Assembly (NCBI GenBank): GCA_947173495.1
Contig: CAMWFQ010000015.1
Span: forward strand, 62,001-126,000
Reading direction: 5' to 3'
Source: an uncultured Lachnospiraceae bacterium
GTDB lineage: Bacteria > Bacillota > Clostridia > Lachnospirales > Lachnospiraceae
DNA: 64,000 nucleotides
The stretch's first letter is position 1. The number at the start of each line of letters is the position of its first letter. Below are positions 18,693 through 27,626 of the stretch, piece by piece. The position numbers and the translations under genes were made by a program. The notes beneath the pieces are model-generated. The model did no database searches. It was not told where the DNA came from and saw nothing but the letters and a program-made list of their open reading frames with translations.

Positions 18693-19403
18693 ATGACGGA
18701 TGAACTGAAAGGAAGCCTTCGGGGCAAAACAATGTATGCCTTCGGGGACAGCATTGTGGACGGACACCAATACAGGAAAGCAAGTTTTGTAACCTTTGTG
18801 GCGGAGAGGGAAGGGATGGAACTGCAAAAGCTCGCCGAAAACGGCTCGACCATTATTGACGGAGCTGCCAGTATGGGCACGACGGTATACAGGCAGCTTG
18901 TGAATGCGCCGGACAAAGAGCCTGATTTTGTCCTTTTTAATGGAGGAACCAATGACGCAATGTATCTTGTGGATAATGGCATTGAGGATTACGGACAGGT
19001 GAGGGAAGGGCAGTATGGCGGGTTTGACAATACTTTCGCAGGGGCGTTTGAGGAAACCATACGCCGTATGCGCAGGAAATGGCCCAATGCCGGAATCATT
19101 TATGTGGCCGCCCATAAGCTGGACCGGGATGAGAAGGTGCAGCAGGCATTGCATGGACTGGAAATGGAAGCATGCAGAAAATGGGGCGTGACGGTAGCCA
19201 ATGTCTATGAGGATGCGCCTCTGGATACGAAAAATAATCTTGAGCAGCGGGCGGCTTACTCCTTTGATGAGGTAAATCCGTCGGACGGCCTGCCGGGAAC
19301 AGGGGGCACGGGAACTCATCCTAATTTTGCCTGCATGGAGGAGTTTTATGTTCCCATTGTGCGGCAGGCTTTAAGAAAGGCTGCCGGAGATGACCGGGCA
19401 TAA
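18693..19403 (+). CDS. SGNH/GDSL-type hydrolase (probable carbohydrate esterase)
   Basis: A 236-residue cytoplasmic SGNH-fold hydrolase. Block I is FGDSIVDG with nucleophile Ser20, block III is GGTNDA, and the catalytic His lies in GTHPN near the C-terminus. GGGAGGGAACAGG precedes the ATG. It sits between GH115 and the GH43-like gene with almost no spacing, so it probably removes acetyl or another ester group from the same oligosaccharide. The substrate is inferred from context only. Confidence 0.88.
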   Translation: MTDELKGSLRGKTMYAFGDSIVDGHQYRKASFVTFVAEREGMELQKLAENGSTIIDGAASMGTTVYRQLVNAPDKEPDFVLFNGGTNDAMYLVDNGIEDYGQVREGQYGGFDNTFAGAFEETIRRMRRKWPNAGIIYVAAHKLDRDEKVQQALHGLEMEACRKWGVTVANVYEDAPLDTKNNLEQRAAYSFDEVNPSDGLPGTGGTGTHPNFACMEEFYVPIVRQALRKAAGDDRA

Positions 19404-19423
19404 TGAAAAAAGAAGGAGCAGAG

Positions 19424-20683
19424 ATGGAAAAAAGAATTTTTAACGGAATCCCATGGTATGACAAGGACGGGAACACGGTAAATGCCCATGGAGCCTGTAT
19501 TGTGCAGGAAGAGGGAAAGTATTATCTTTTTGGTGAGTATAAGACGGACGATGTCAATAAGTATATCGGATTTTCCTGTTATTCTACGGAGAATTTTACA
19601 GACTGGCAGTTTGAAGGCTTTGCCCTGCCGCCCTTAAAAGAAGGCATTCTGGGGCCGGGGCGTATCGGGGAACGGGTAAAGGTGGTAAAGAGTAAGGCGG
19701 ACGGAACTTATGTCATGCTGATGCATACGGACGACCTGAAATATTGCGATCCCTGTATCGGGCTGGCAATGGGGCGGAGGCTCGATGAGGAGTTTACGTT
19801 CCGGGGGCCGCTCCTTTTCAAAGGAGAGCCGATCAGGTTCTGGGATATGGGGACCTTTACGGACGAGGACGGCACGGTTTATCTGCTGACCCATGAGGGA
19901 AATATTTACAGGCTGAACGAGACCTGCACGGAGGCGGAGGAGCTGGTAGCGGAGGGGATCGCCCCGGGCGGGGAGTCCCCCGCCATGTTAAAAAAAGATG
20001 GGATTTATTATTGGATGCTTTCCAATAAGACCTCATGGGAGCGGAATGACAATTATTATTTTACAGCCGCCGACCTGCACGGCCCGTGGGAGTATCGGGG
20101 ACTGTTCTGTCCGGAGGGGAGCCTGACCTATAACAGCCAGTGCTCCTTTGTATTTGAATATCAGGGGGAACAGGGAAAGGTCCCGGTCTACATGGGCGAC
20201 CGCTGGTCTTATCCCCGGCAGGCCTCTGCGGCGACGCTGGTACTTCTGCCCCTTGAAATAGCGGGGCGGACAATGAGGATATCGCAGTATCGTCCGGTGT
20301 GGTCTCCCGATACGCTGGAAACATACGGGATGGAGGCGGAGAATTCCGCCCGGTTTTGTTCCAATGTCAAAGGGGAGAGTATCCGGATCGATTTTGAGGG
20401 GACGCAGATCGCTCTGTTCGGAAGCGCGGACAGCCATGGCGGGTATGGAGATCTTGAGATTGCAGATGAGAAAGGGCGGTGTGTACATAAGACCAGTCTT
20501 GATTTTTACAGCGGCGTTTTGGACGAGGGGCTGCGGTATCTTTCTCCGGTTTTGACCGCCGGAAAATATCGGGTGAAGCTTACCGTATCCGGAGCAAACA
20601 GCGTATGCGTTACCAAGAACGGAACGAGATACGGAAGCGATGATTGTTATGTGTATATCAGCGGATGGAGCAGTGTGGGCTGA
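19424..20683 (+). CDS. GH43-like five-bladed propeller glycosidase (copy A)
   Basis: A 419-residue enzyme. The N-terminal propeller starts IFNGIPWYDKDGNTVNAHGAC. It has a WDMGTF segment (Asp141, probable pKa modulator) and GGESPAM (Glu184, probable general acid), like GH43 clan F enzymes. Residues about 300-419 form a C-terminal beta-sandwich resembling a carbohydrate-binding module. ATG at 19424 is preferred (AGAAGGAG 6 bp before it); an ATG at 19403 overlaps the previous stop. A close paralogue is at 53464. The start resembles galactan-type GH43 subfamilies, but substrate and subfamily are uncertain. No signal peptide. Confidence 0.82.
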   Translation: MEKRIFNGIPWYDKDGNTVNAHGACIVQEEGKYYLFGEYKTDDVNKYIGFSCYSTENFTDWQFEGFALPPLKEGILGPGRIGERVKVVKSKADGTYVMLMHTDDLKYCDPCIGLAMGRRLDEEFTFRGPLLFKGEPIRFWDMGTFTDEDGTVYLLTHEGNIYRLNETCTEAEELVAEGIAPGGESPAMLKKDGIYYWMLSNKTSWERNDNYYFTAADLHGPWEYRGLFCPEGSLTYNSQCSFVFEYQGEQGKVPVYMGDRWSYPRQASAATLVLLPLEIAGRTMRISQYRPVWSPDTLETYGMEAENSARFCSNVKGESIRIDFEGTQIALFGSADSHGGYGDLEIADEKGRCVHKTSLDFYSGVLDEGLRYLSPVLTAGKYRVKLTVSGANSVCVTKNGTRYGSDDCYVYISGWSSVG

Positions 20684-20696
20684 GGAGTTACTTTTT

Positions 20697-20950
20697 TATG
20701 CGCGGGGGGGGCGCAAGGTAAATTGCTGTTACGCAGCACGCGCCCCGCGCGCGAGTAGGGAGAAAACCTTCCCTACTCGATTAAATACGGATTTGGTAAC
20801 CACTTGAAAGCCGCGCGGAAAAGGAGTAAGATTGAAAATTAGAATTTTCAATCGCGAGATTTGTGTCTGCGCGCTGCCTGCCACAAACTCGTTAATCCAT
20901 TTTGGATTTAGCCATATCATGGCTTTGCGCAGCAAAGCAGCGCAGAAATG
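20697..20950 (+). repeat. Multi-hairpin intergenic repeat, copy A (both halves)
   Basis: This 254 bp gap is almost all inverted repeats. The left half has a GC-rich stem (about 20700-20751), then a perfect 10 bp stem CGAGTAGGGA/TCCCTACTCG (20752-20761, 20770-20779). The right half has GATTGAAAATT/AATTTTCAATC (20830-20840, 20843-20853) and CGAGATTTGTG/CACAAACTCG (20855-20865, 20882-20891). Three short perfect hairpins follow at 20894-20908, 20910-20924 and 20922-20938. The right half recurs at 22521 and partly at 36805; the left half recurs at 60013. It ends just before the GH51 start. Confidence 0.8.
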
Positions 20951-20959
20951 GGGATAAAA

Positions 20960-22456
20960 ATGACAAAATTATATGTAAACACACAGAAAGAAAAAGGAAA
21001 GATCAATAAGGAAATCTACGGACATTTTTCGGAGCATCTGGGCAGATGCATTTATGAGGGAATCTTCGTGGGCGAGGATTCGCCCATCCCCAATACGAAT
21101 GGAATGAGAAACGATGTGGTTGCAGCTCTGAAGGAAATACGGGTTCCGGTTCTCAGATGGCCCGGCGGATGCTTTGCAGATGAATACCATTGGAAAGATG
21201 GGATCGGGGAGAAAGCAAAAAGAAAGAAAATGGTCAATACCCACTGGGGTGGCGTGGTGGAGGATAACAGCTTTGGAACCCACGAATTTATGGAGCTGTG
21301 CCGACAGCTGGGATGCGAGAGCTATATCAACGGAAATGTGGGAAGCGGAACCGTGCAGGAAATGTCGGAGTGGGTGGAGTATATGACATTTGACGGAATA
21401 TCCCCAATGGCAGATCTCAGGAAAGAGAACGGACATAAGGAGCCCTGGCAGGTTCACTACTTCGGCGTGGGCAATGAAAGCTGGGGATGCGGCGGGAATA
21501 TGCTCCCGGAATACTATGCAAACGAGTACCGCAGATATCAGACCTATGTGAGGGAATATCAGCAGAACAAAATCTATAAGATTGCCTGCGGTCCCAGCGA
21601 GGGAGACTATGAATGGACGGAAAAGCTGATGCAGATGGCCGGCAAATTTATGAACGGACTTTCTCTTCATTACTACACACTCCCCACAGGAAACTGGCAG
21701 CAAAAAGGAAGCGCCACGGAATTCGATACCGAAACATACTATATCACCCTGAAAAAGACATTTTTCATGGAAGAATTAATACGGAAGCACAGTGCCATTA
21801 TGGACAGATATGATCCCGAAAAGAAGGTAGGGCTGATCGTTGACGAATGGGGGACCTGGTATGATGTGGAGCCGGGAACCAATCCGGGATTTCTGTACCA
21901 GCAGAATACCATGAGAGATGCAATGGTAGCCGCCGTGAACTTAAATTTGTTTAACTTAAACTGTGAGCGCGTCCAAATGGCAAACATTGCGCAGATGGTC
22001 AATGTACTGCAGGCAGTGATTTTGACGGAAGGCGAAAGAATGGTGAAAACACCTACCTATTACGCGTTTGATCTGTTTAAGCACCATCAGGATGCCGAAC
22101 TGCTGGAAAGCAGCCTTTTCGGATGCGGCGAAATCGAAACGCCGGAAGGCAGTGTTCCCCAGATCACACAGTCGGTCTCCAGTGATAAAGAAGGGAAAAT
22201 CCATATGACCATTGCGAATTTGTCTGCGGACCAGAGCTGTCATATGGAAAGCATCTTATCGCAGGGAAAAATCAGAGAAGTGGAAGCGGAAATTTTGAGT
22301 GGGGATATCCACGATAAAAATACCTTTGATCAGCCGGAAAAAGTAAAAAAGAAAGCCTTTGAGATCCGGGAAGCTGACAATGATACCATCCGGTTTGAAA
22401 TTCCGCCCTGCAGTCTGGTTCATTTGGCGCTGGCCTGTGACCAGGGGAATATGTGA
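20960..22456 (+). CDS. GH51 alpha-L-arabinofuranosidase (copy A)
   Basis: A 498-residue GH51 enzyme that releases terminal L-arabinofuranose from arabinan, arabinoxylan or arabinogalactan fragments. The acid/base Glu173 is in [10 protein letters not shown] and the nucleophile Glu296 is in [25 protein letters not shown] and [16 protein letters not shown] are hallmark motifs. A beta-sandwich domain ends the protein. There is no signal peptide, so it is cytoplasmic. ATG 20960 is chosen because GGGGA lies 6 bp before it; an in-frame ATG at 20948 lies inside the hairpin repeat. A paralogue is at 50365. Confidence 0.93.
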   Translation: MTKLYVNTQKEKGKINKEIYGHFSEHLGRCIYEGIFVGEDSPIPNTNGMRNDVVAALKEIRVPVLRWPGGCFADEYHWKDGIGEKAKRKKMVNTHWGGVVEDNSFGTHEFMELCRQLGCESYINGNVGSGTVQEMSEWVEYMTFDGISPMADLRKENGHKEPWQVHYFGVGNESWGCGGNMLPEYYANEYRRYQTYVREYQQNKIYKIACGPSEGDYEWTEKLMQMAGKFMNGLSLHYYTLPTGNWQQKGSATEFDTETYYITLKKTFFMEELIRKHSAIMDRYDPEKKVGLIVDEWGTWYDVEPGTNPGFLYQQNTMRDAMVAAVNLNLFNLNCERVQMANIAQMVNVLQAVILTEGERMVKTPTYYAFDLFKHHQDAELLESSLFGCGEIETPEGSVPQITQSVSSDKEGKIHMTIANLSADQSCHMESILSQGKIREVEAEILSGDIHDKNTFDQPEKVKKKAFEIREADNDTIRFEIPPCSLVHLALACDQGNM

Positions 22457-22520
22457 GCAGAGAATTACCACTAAGTTAAAGACCTTGCCGAGGTCACCTG
22501 GCTCGCTGCTTGCGGGATAA

Positions 22521-22645
22521 GATTGAAAATTAAAATTTTCAATCGCGAGATTTGTGTCTGCGCGTTGCTTGCCACAAACTCGTTAAGCCATTTTATGGAT
22601 TTAGCCATATCATGGCTTTGCGCAACAAAGGAGCGCAGAAATGGA
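22521..22645 (+). repeat. Multi-hairpin intergenic repeat, copy B (right half)
   Basis: This is closely similar to the right half of copy A. It has the perfect stem GATTGAAAATT/AATTTTCAATC (22521-22531, 22534-22544), then CGAG-A-TTTGTG/CACAAACTCG, then the AGCCAT/ATGGCT hairpin and a weakened GCTTTGC stem. As in copy A, it ends a few bases before the ribosome site of the next gene. The 22488-22520 stretch upstream is unrelated to the left half of copy A. Confidence 0.78.
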
Positions 22646-22671
22646 GTAAAATAGGAAAGGAACAAAAACAA

Positions 22672-22944
22672 ATGACACAGCGGTTTTGCAGAAAATGCAT
22701 GATACCGGATTATGTGGAGGATAAGGAAGAATTTATCTCAGTTTACCTGGACCAAATCCCTCCGCAAGACAGAACAGAGGAAGCCGTTTATGACAGCAGA
22801 CTGAAAGCCTGCAGTATCTGTGAATACTATCTGAACGGAATGTGCCGGCTGTGCGGCTGTTTTGTGTCCATAAGGGCAGCGCATAAGGGGCAGCGCTGCC
22901 CGGGGGATTTCGGGGGCACGACTGGGAGGTGGGAGACAGGATGA
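22672..22944 (+). CDS. Small cysteine-rich protein, DUF6171-like
   Basis: A 90-residue protein with paired cysteines: CRKC near the start, then CSICEYYLNGMCRLCGCF, and a further Cys in QRCPGD. This is the pattern of the DUF6171 family, common in Lachnospiraceae and probably metal-binding. The function of the family is not known to me. ATG 22672 follows AGGAAAGGA; a longer open frame upstream runs back through the hairpin repeat and is not believable as coding. It lies downstream of GH51 but shows no link to sugar use. Confidence 0.75.
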   Translation: MTQRFCRKCMIPDYVEDKEEFISVYLDQIPPQDRTEEAVYDSRLKACSICEYYLNGMCRLCGCFVSIRAAHKGQRCPGDFGGTTGRWETG

Positions 22945-23027
22945 TTGAATGATGAAATCCGACAGATGAGGAGTTCCACAAATGGAATATGTCTGGATAA
23001 GAGTATGTGGCAGAAAGCTTTACTATT

Positions 23028-23311
23028 AATAGAATGTTCATCAAATTTACCAATATTTTTGGCTTCTTGTATATTATAGAATCAATTCGCAATTCTTATT
23101 ATTTCTGTATGAATATTCCCCATTTCAAAACTTTTTGAGGTACATTATCCATGTACGGGTTTTTGACCAGGATTTGCATCGAGATCTCGGAGAAATACAT
23201 ATAGACAGGGTATCTAATTTGACCGATGAGGAAGTCAGACAGGATACAATACGCATTAATAAATTGGATATTAGCGGAATATATAACAAAATATATAATT
23301 ACTGCATTTGA
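23028..23311 (+). pseudogene. AT-rich gene remnant, unassigned
   Basis: An open frame of about 94 codons without a usable start ends in TGA at 23309-23311. The last 40 residues look protein-like (GEIHIDRVSNLTDEEVRQDT), unlike typical non-coding reading. No family is recognised. It may be the 3' end of a lost gene at the edge of the accessory island. The rest of 22945-23446 shows no other feature. Confidence 0.25.
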
Positions 23312-23446
23312 ATATTCTTCCAAAGGTCACAAATGATTTTGTAAAACGGTAAATGCGTTGTGGTGTAGAAAGAAAAGATCAAATACAGGATAAAAAAGAG
23401 AGTTTTTCAGAGGATCAAAAGTGTTTTGATAAAATGCGAAATATCA

Positions 23447-23779
23447 TTGAAAAATATTTCACTCCATGTTATCATGGTAACATCAAATTAAGCATATAGA
23501 GATGTAATCTGAGAATCAATTCTTATTACAATAAGCAGGTTCGCGAAGCTGGCAGTGCTTGTTGTTTATGGGAAAGTCTTTTCCTGTCTGATTAAAAATC
23601 TGTAATTACCGTATCTCATCCGGTAATCGTATGCTTATTTTCCAAAGAACATAGAAAATAGCAGAAGATTTTAAACAGACAATGAGGGCGGATGGGTTTT
23701 TATGGAAATAACCGACTTATAAGTGGGGAAGCGTTTGTTGTCCTTTATGATCTTCTGCAGATAGGAGGATGAAGGGACA
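23447..23779 (+). promoter_or_regulatory. Promoter and structured leader (copy 2) before Rpn pseudogene
   Basis: The promoter is TTGAAA (23447-23452), 17 bp spacer, TATCAT (23470-23475). The leader has TAAGCATA (23489-23496) able to pair with TATGCTTA (23630-23637), and an internal hairpin ATTACCG/CGGTAAT (23605-23611, 23621-23627). Just before the start, GTCCTTT (23740-23746) pairs with AAGGGAC (23772-23778) and ATCTTCT (23750-23756) pairs with GGAGGAT (23764-23770), burying the Shine-Dalgarno. The same parts occur in copy 3 at 31303-31671. Confidence 0.72.
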
Positions 23780-24371
23780 ATGGACGGAGCGGAAGAAAAA
23801 AAGGACATTGTTGGGAACGAGCGGAAAAAGGAATGTGGAAAGGAATATAGGACATGGACTGAAAAAGACATTGCTGAAAAGACTTTGGAGGCTCATAATG
23901 ACGTATTTGCGGACATAGTCAATGTATTGCTGTTCCAGGGGCTGCATTTTGTGAAAGAAGATGAGCTGGAGGAAGAAAGCCCGAATTCCAGTTATAAAGC
24001 GGATGGCAAATTACATGCCCAGGAGCGGGATGTTGCGAAATACTGGAGGAAACAGAAGTTATGCGGCATCAGAGACTACAATAAGGCATGTACACGAACT
24101 GCTGCAGTTAATGGCAGTTATGACGCATGACAACCGTTTTGAAAATGTATACAGTCCTGATATGGAAAGGAGAACGATGACGATGTGTGAAGTATTGGAT
24201 CGCGTGGAGAACAGGGGGATTCAGAAAGGAATAATTCAGGGAGAAGATACTATTCTTTCATTGATGAATTACCTGTTGAGTAATAATCGAACCGAGGATG
24301 CGAAAAAAGCGACAGAAGACAGGACTTATAGAAATAAGCTGCTTACAGAAGTTCTTGGAAAAAAACGGTAA
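23780..24371 (+). pseudogene. Internally deleted Rpn-family PD-(D/E)XK gene
   Basis: The first frame (23780-24130) starts like Rpn-family recombination-promoting nuclease/putative transposase proteins: residues 32-93 include ADIVNVLLFQG and ERDVAKYW. It then runs into the wrong frame. The C-terminal part (ASETTIRHVHELLQLM, then MCEVLDRVENRGIQKGI) continues in a second frame to 24371. The middle of the family, about 120 residues with the catalytic core, is missing at a junction near 24060, and the frame is shifted there. Both gene ends, the full leader and the terminator remain. It cannot give an active nuclease. Confidence 0.72.
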
Positions 24372-24382
24372 GATTTCCCGAA

Positions 24383-24432
24383 ACAGCCGTCTGGTCATTT
24401 CATTATGAAGTGATCAGGACGGCTGTTCCTTT
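24383..24432 (+). terminator. Terminator after Rpn pseudogene
   Basis: ACAGCCGTC... pairs with ...GACGGCTGT around a TGAT/ATCA-type inner stem, followed by TCCTTTTCTGTTT. The same terminator core (AGCCGTCC/GGACGGCT) follows the second Rpn gene at 32668, so it belongs to the repeated Rpn module. Confidence 0.75.
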
Positions 24433-24516
24433 TCTGTTTCCAGCCTTCTGCTGTCTGATACCGATGAACAAAATCACCTGCTTTGTGAACAAAACGGACA
24501 GCTTCGGCATGTTTTC

Positions 24517-24546
24517 TTGCGGTTTATCATAAGAAAATGGTATAAT
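24517..24546 (+). promoter_or_regulatory. Probable promoter of STAND/ligase operon
   Basis: TTGCGG (24517-24522), an 18 bp spacer and TATAAT (24541-24546). The segment 24445-24550 is similar to 32740-32840, which ends in an equivalent promoter after the other Rpn gene. Confidence 0.55.
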
Positions 24547-24602
24547 TTCCAGAAAATGACGGGATATCTTTACCCGAAACCATAAAAAGGGCGGATGAAA
24601 GT

Positions 24603-27086
24603 GTGAAGAAGGATATTCTATCTCTGAAAAGTATTTATCAATTTCTTGTGATCAGTGATTATCCTATATTTTGTACGGGAATCATCTCAAAGAGCAATCA
24701 TAGAGGACTTACATTGACTAAATTCTGGCAGGATAATATTCTGGTTGAATTTCGCAGTCATAAATACGGCAGGCAGATCTGGCGCGCAGAGGGCGGACGT
24801 AACCGTTATCTTTCCGAAATCTGCAACAGAAGCGAAAGACTGGGCTTCTACGGTGCCTATGCAGAGGAAGTATATGATGCGGCGGATCAGGAGACAGTGC
24901 TTCGCCAGATCAGGCAGTTCATGAGCTTTCTTCTGGAAAGGCAGTTTCAGTACAATGCTTTTATGCAAAAGCTCCCGGCCTACATAGAGCTGCTTTCCGT
25001 TCAGGATGAATTCTTTTCCGAAGAAGCCGGGACATTTTTCAGGAGAGCGCTGGATGAAAGACATGATTTTGACGGACGGGGAAGCACCGGTCAGGCATTT
25101 TACTGCGGATGGCTCTTGACATTTCTTATGTTTCATGCGCTTGCGGGAAATGGCGAAGGGGAAGCTCTGCTGTGCAGACTGCGGGAAGATAGAGCGCTGT
25201 CTCTGAAAGAGATGGGCAGGATCTGTCTGGGGGATTCCGCGCAGAAAGGGACGAAGGCTGTATTTCTGACCGGACGGAACACGGAACTCTGTTCGGCTCC
25301 GCTGAAAGCGGGGCATTTCTTTGGCAGGGAGGAGGAGCTGTTCGAACTGCGGGAGATGCTTGCGCAGGGCGGCAGATATCTGATCAGCGGTATTGGAGGC
25401 ATCGGCAAGACGGAGCTGATGCGGCAGTTTTTGAAATGCTGCCAGGAGGAGTCTCTGGCGGAGTACATCTGTGTTGTTCAGTATGAGAAGTCTCTGGCGG
25501 ACAGTCTGGTGCGGGCCTTCCCCGAAATACGGGGTGCGGACAGAGAGAAGAACTTCAGGGAAGCGCTGGCCAGGATCTGCATGCATGCCGGGAAGAGGAT
25601 CCTGATGGTGATCGATAACATGAACCGCAGTCGGGAGGAGGACCCGGATATCGGGATGCTCTGCAAGCTTCCGGGTACCATTTTTGTCACTTCCCGTTAT
25701 CAGGAGCTGAACGGATTTGAAACTTACCGGATTCATGCCATCGGAAAGGAAGCCGGAAGCCTGATCTTCAGGGATCATTACGAAAAAAAGCTGACAGGCA
25801 GTGACAAAGAGGCATTGGATTTCATTTTAAATGAGGAAGCCTGGTGTCATACCCTGACTCTGCGCCTTTTGGGCTGTGCGGCCAGGACAAGAAGCTGGTC
25901 GGTACATGAGCTGCTGGAGAGGCTGCAAAAGGGGGAGATGCCCGTTTCTCTGAAAGAGCAGGAAGGGTATGCAGGTTTAAAACAGCTTTACCGCAGGATG
26001 TATGAGGGTTCAGGGCCGAAAAGAAACAGAAACGGACTTCTTCATGTTTTTGCGGCGCTGCCTTATGAGAGTTACAGCATAGCCTTTGCGAAACGGTACC
26101 TGGCAGACTATGCAGACGAGGGTATGGATATCGCGACAGGCCTTGACAAGCTGTGGATGAGTGGATGGCTGGAGAAGCGGGAAGAGGGATATTCCATGCA
26201 CCCCTTTATCGCAGAGTGTATTCTGGAAAAATCATTGGGCGAAAAGGAACTGGCGCCGTTTTTTGCACGTATCATTGCGGACTGGGAGGATGCGGCCGGA
26301 GGATTCCGGATAGAGAGCATACGGGAGATACGATACAGATGGTATGAGGACTGGGAAGATTCCCGGCAGCTGCTGGTGGAGGCGACCCTGCTGGCCTTCT
26401 CCGCGGCGGAGAAGCTGGCGGGCAGACTGAGTGAGCGACTGCTCCAGTTACTGCTCCTGGCTGCAGAAATAGAGAGCGTCAGATATGGCGCTTCCAGAGA
26501 GAAGCTGGACTTCCTGGTGGGCCTGCGGGCAAGGTGCAGGGAGATTTCAGAGGGCACAGGAATCTATCTGAATATGCTGCTGTGCAGTTACGGATATGAG
26601 GATATCCGGGAACTGGAGAGGGAATACAGTGAGCAGATCAATAATCCGGAGATATCTCAGAAGCTGAAATATGCCTGTGCCTATGAGCTTGGCAAAGTGT
26701 ATGCAAAAAACAGTGAACTTAAGCGGATGGTGGAGCTGGCAGATGATCTGTGGAATAACAGTGCCGACGCCGATATCCGGATGGAAGCCTGCATTTTGAA
26801 AGCAGATTTTGCACTGAGGGAAAAGGGCGATTTTGGCCTGTACGAGGAGTGGCTGGAAAGAGGGCTGGAAAGGAAGGCGGCAGAGAAAAGAGCAGAGATA
26901 TGGAAGATATTATGTGTGAGCTATGCGGTATATATCTGCCTCTGCGGAAATTTGACAAAGCAGAAAAACTGCTGCAGGAAATGGAGATGCTGCTGCACGG
27001 GGAAAGGACATATTTTCTGCAATGGAAGATTCTGTTTTATAAAGGTGCACTGGATACGTACCGGGAGCAGAAGGGATATGGGATAG
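24603..27086 (+). CDS. NB-ARC (STAND) ATPase, frame broken near the 3' end
   Basis: GTG start; 827 codons in this frame. Residues about 1-235 form a helical N-terminal region of unknown function. The NB-ARC domain follows, with Walker A GIGGIGKTE (about 262-270) and Walker B RILMVIDN (about 332-339), then a winged-helix-like segment and helical repeats. After about residue 763 (AAEKRAE) the frame turns into nonsense, while a second frame (26849-27568) continues with good TPR sequence. One missing A near 26892-26898 would restore a protein of about 987 residues. STAND proteins are signal-sensing switches, often in defence or regulation. The role here is unknown. Confidence 0.75.
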   Translation: MKKDILSLKSIYQFLVISDYPIFCTGIISKSNHRGLTLTKFWQDNILVEFRSHKYGRQIWRAEGGRNRYLSEICNRSERLGFYGAYAEEVYDAADQETVLRQIRQFMSFLLERQFQYNAFMQKLPAYIELLSVQDEFFSEEAGTFFRRALDERHDFDGRGSTGQAFYCGWLLTFLMFHALAGNGEGEALLCRLREDRALSLKEMGRICLGDSAQKGTKAVFLTGRNTELCSAPLKAGHFFGREEELFELREMLAQGGRYLISGIGGIGKTELMRQFLKCCQEESLAEYICVVQYEKSLADSLVRAFPEIRGADREKNFREALARICMHAGKRILMVIDNMNRSREEDPDIGMLCKLPGTIFVTSRYQELNGFETYRIHAIGKEAGSLIFRDHYEKKLTGSDKEALDFILNEEAWCHTLTLRLLGCAARTRSWSVHELLERLQKGEMPVSLKEQEGYAGLKQLYRRMYEGSGPKRNRNGLLHVFAALPYESYSIAFAKRYLADYADEGMDIATGLDKLWMSGWLEKREEGYSMHPFIAECILEKSLGEKELAPFFARIIADWEDAAGGFRIESIREIRYRWYEDWEDSRQLLVEATLLAFSAAEKLAGRLSERLLQLLLLAAEIESVRYGASREKLDFLVGLRARCREISEGTGIYLNMLLCSYGYEDIRELEREYSEQINNPEISQKLKYACAYELGKVYAKNSELKRMVELADDLWNNSADADIRMEACILKADFALREKGDFGLYEEWLERGLERKAAEKRAEIWKILCVSYAVYICLCGNLTKQKNCCRKWRCCCTGKGHIFCNGRFCFIKVHWIRTGSRRDMG

Positions 27087-27568
27087 AGAATCTGACGGAG
27101 GCATGCCGGATTGCGGAATCTCTTTTCGGCGGCAGAGAGGACGATCTTTATGCAGACAGCCTTGCCGAGCTGGCCATGGCATGCAACAAGGCGGGACGCC
27201 GGGAAGAAGCCTGTGTGCAATATAAAAAGGCGCTGGCTCTTTATGACAGGTTGCCAGAGAACACCTTCCAGAAGTATCGTATTTTAAACAATATGAGCGT
27301 TCTGTTTCTGGATTGGGGAAAGGCTGAGGAAGCGCTTACGTATCTGACCCAGGCCCGCCCGCTGGGGAAGGCCCTTGGCGGCCTTTCGGAAGCAGAGTCC
27401 GACAACAACTTCTCGAGAGCATGGCGTATGCTGGGAGAGAGGGAGAAGGAGCTTGCCTGCTTAAAGAAGGCGGTACCGGTGCTGGAACAGAATTACGGCA
27501 GTGAGCATCCGAAGGTGGTTGAGGCAAAGAGGCGGCTGCTTGCAGCGAGTGAAGGACGGGGGATATAG
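26849..27568 (+). pseudogene. TPR C-terminal part of the frameshifted STAND protein
   Basis: From about 26897 this frame continues the STAND protein: about 223 residues of tetratricopeptide-like helices. Examples are DKAEKLLQEMEMLL, DSLAELAMACNKAGRREEACVQYKKALALYD, and NNMSVLFLDWGKAEEALTYLTQARPL. It ends 58 bp before the ligase start at 27627. It has no good start of its own, so it is the severed C-terminus. Programmed -1 slippage at the nearby A-rich run cannot be excluded. Confidence 0.65.
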
Positions 27569-27626
27569 GTGAAAACATTATATGAAAACATTATATAAAA
27601 GAGAAATGAAACAGGAGGCAGGAGAT

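Noticed and set aside
20729-20935. A 68-codon minus-strand open frame similar to another at 22471-22671
   Set aside because: The similarity comes from the shared hairpin repeat; both frames simply read through its stems and neither has a ribosome site. Repeat, not gene.
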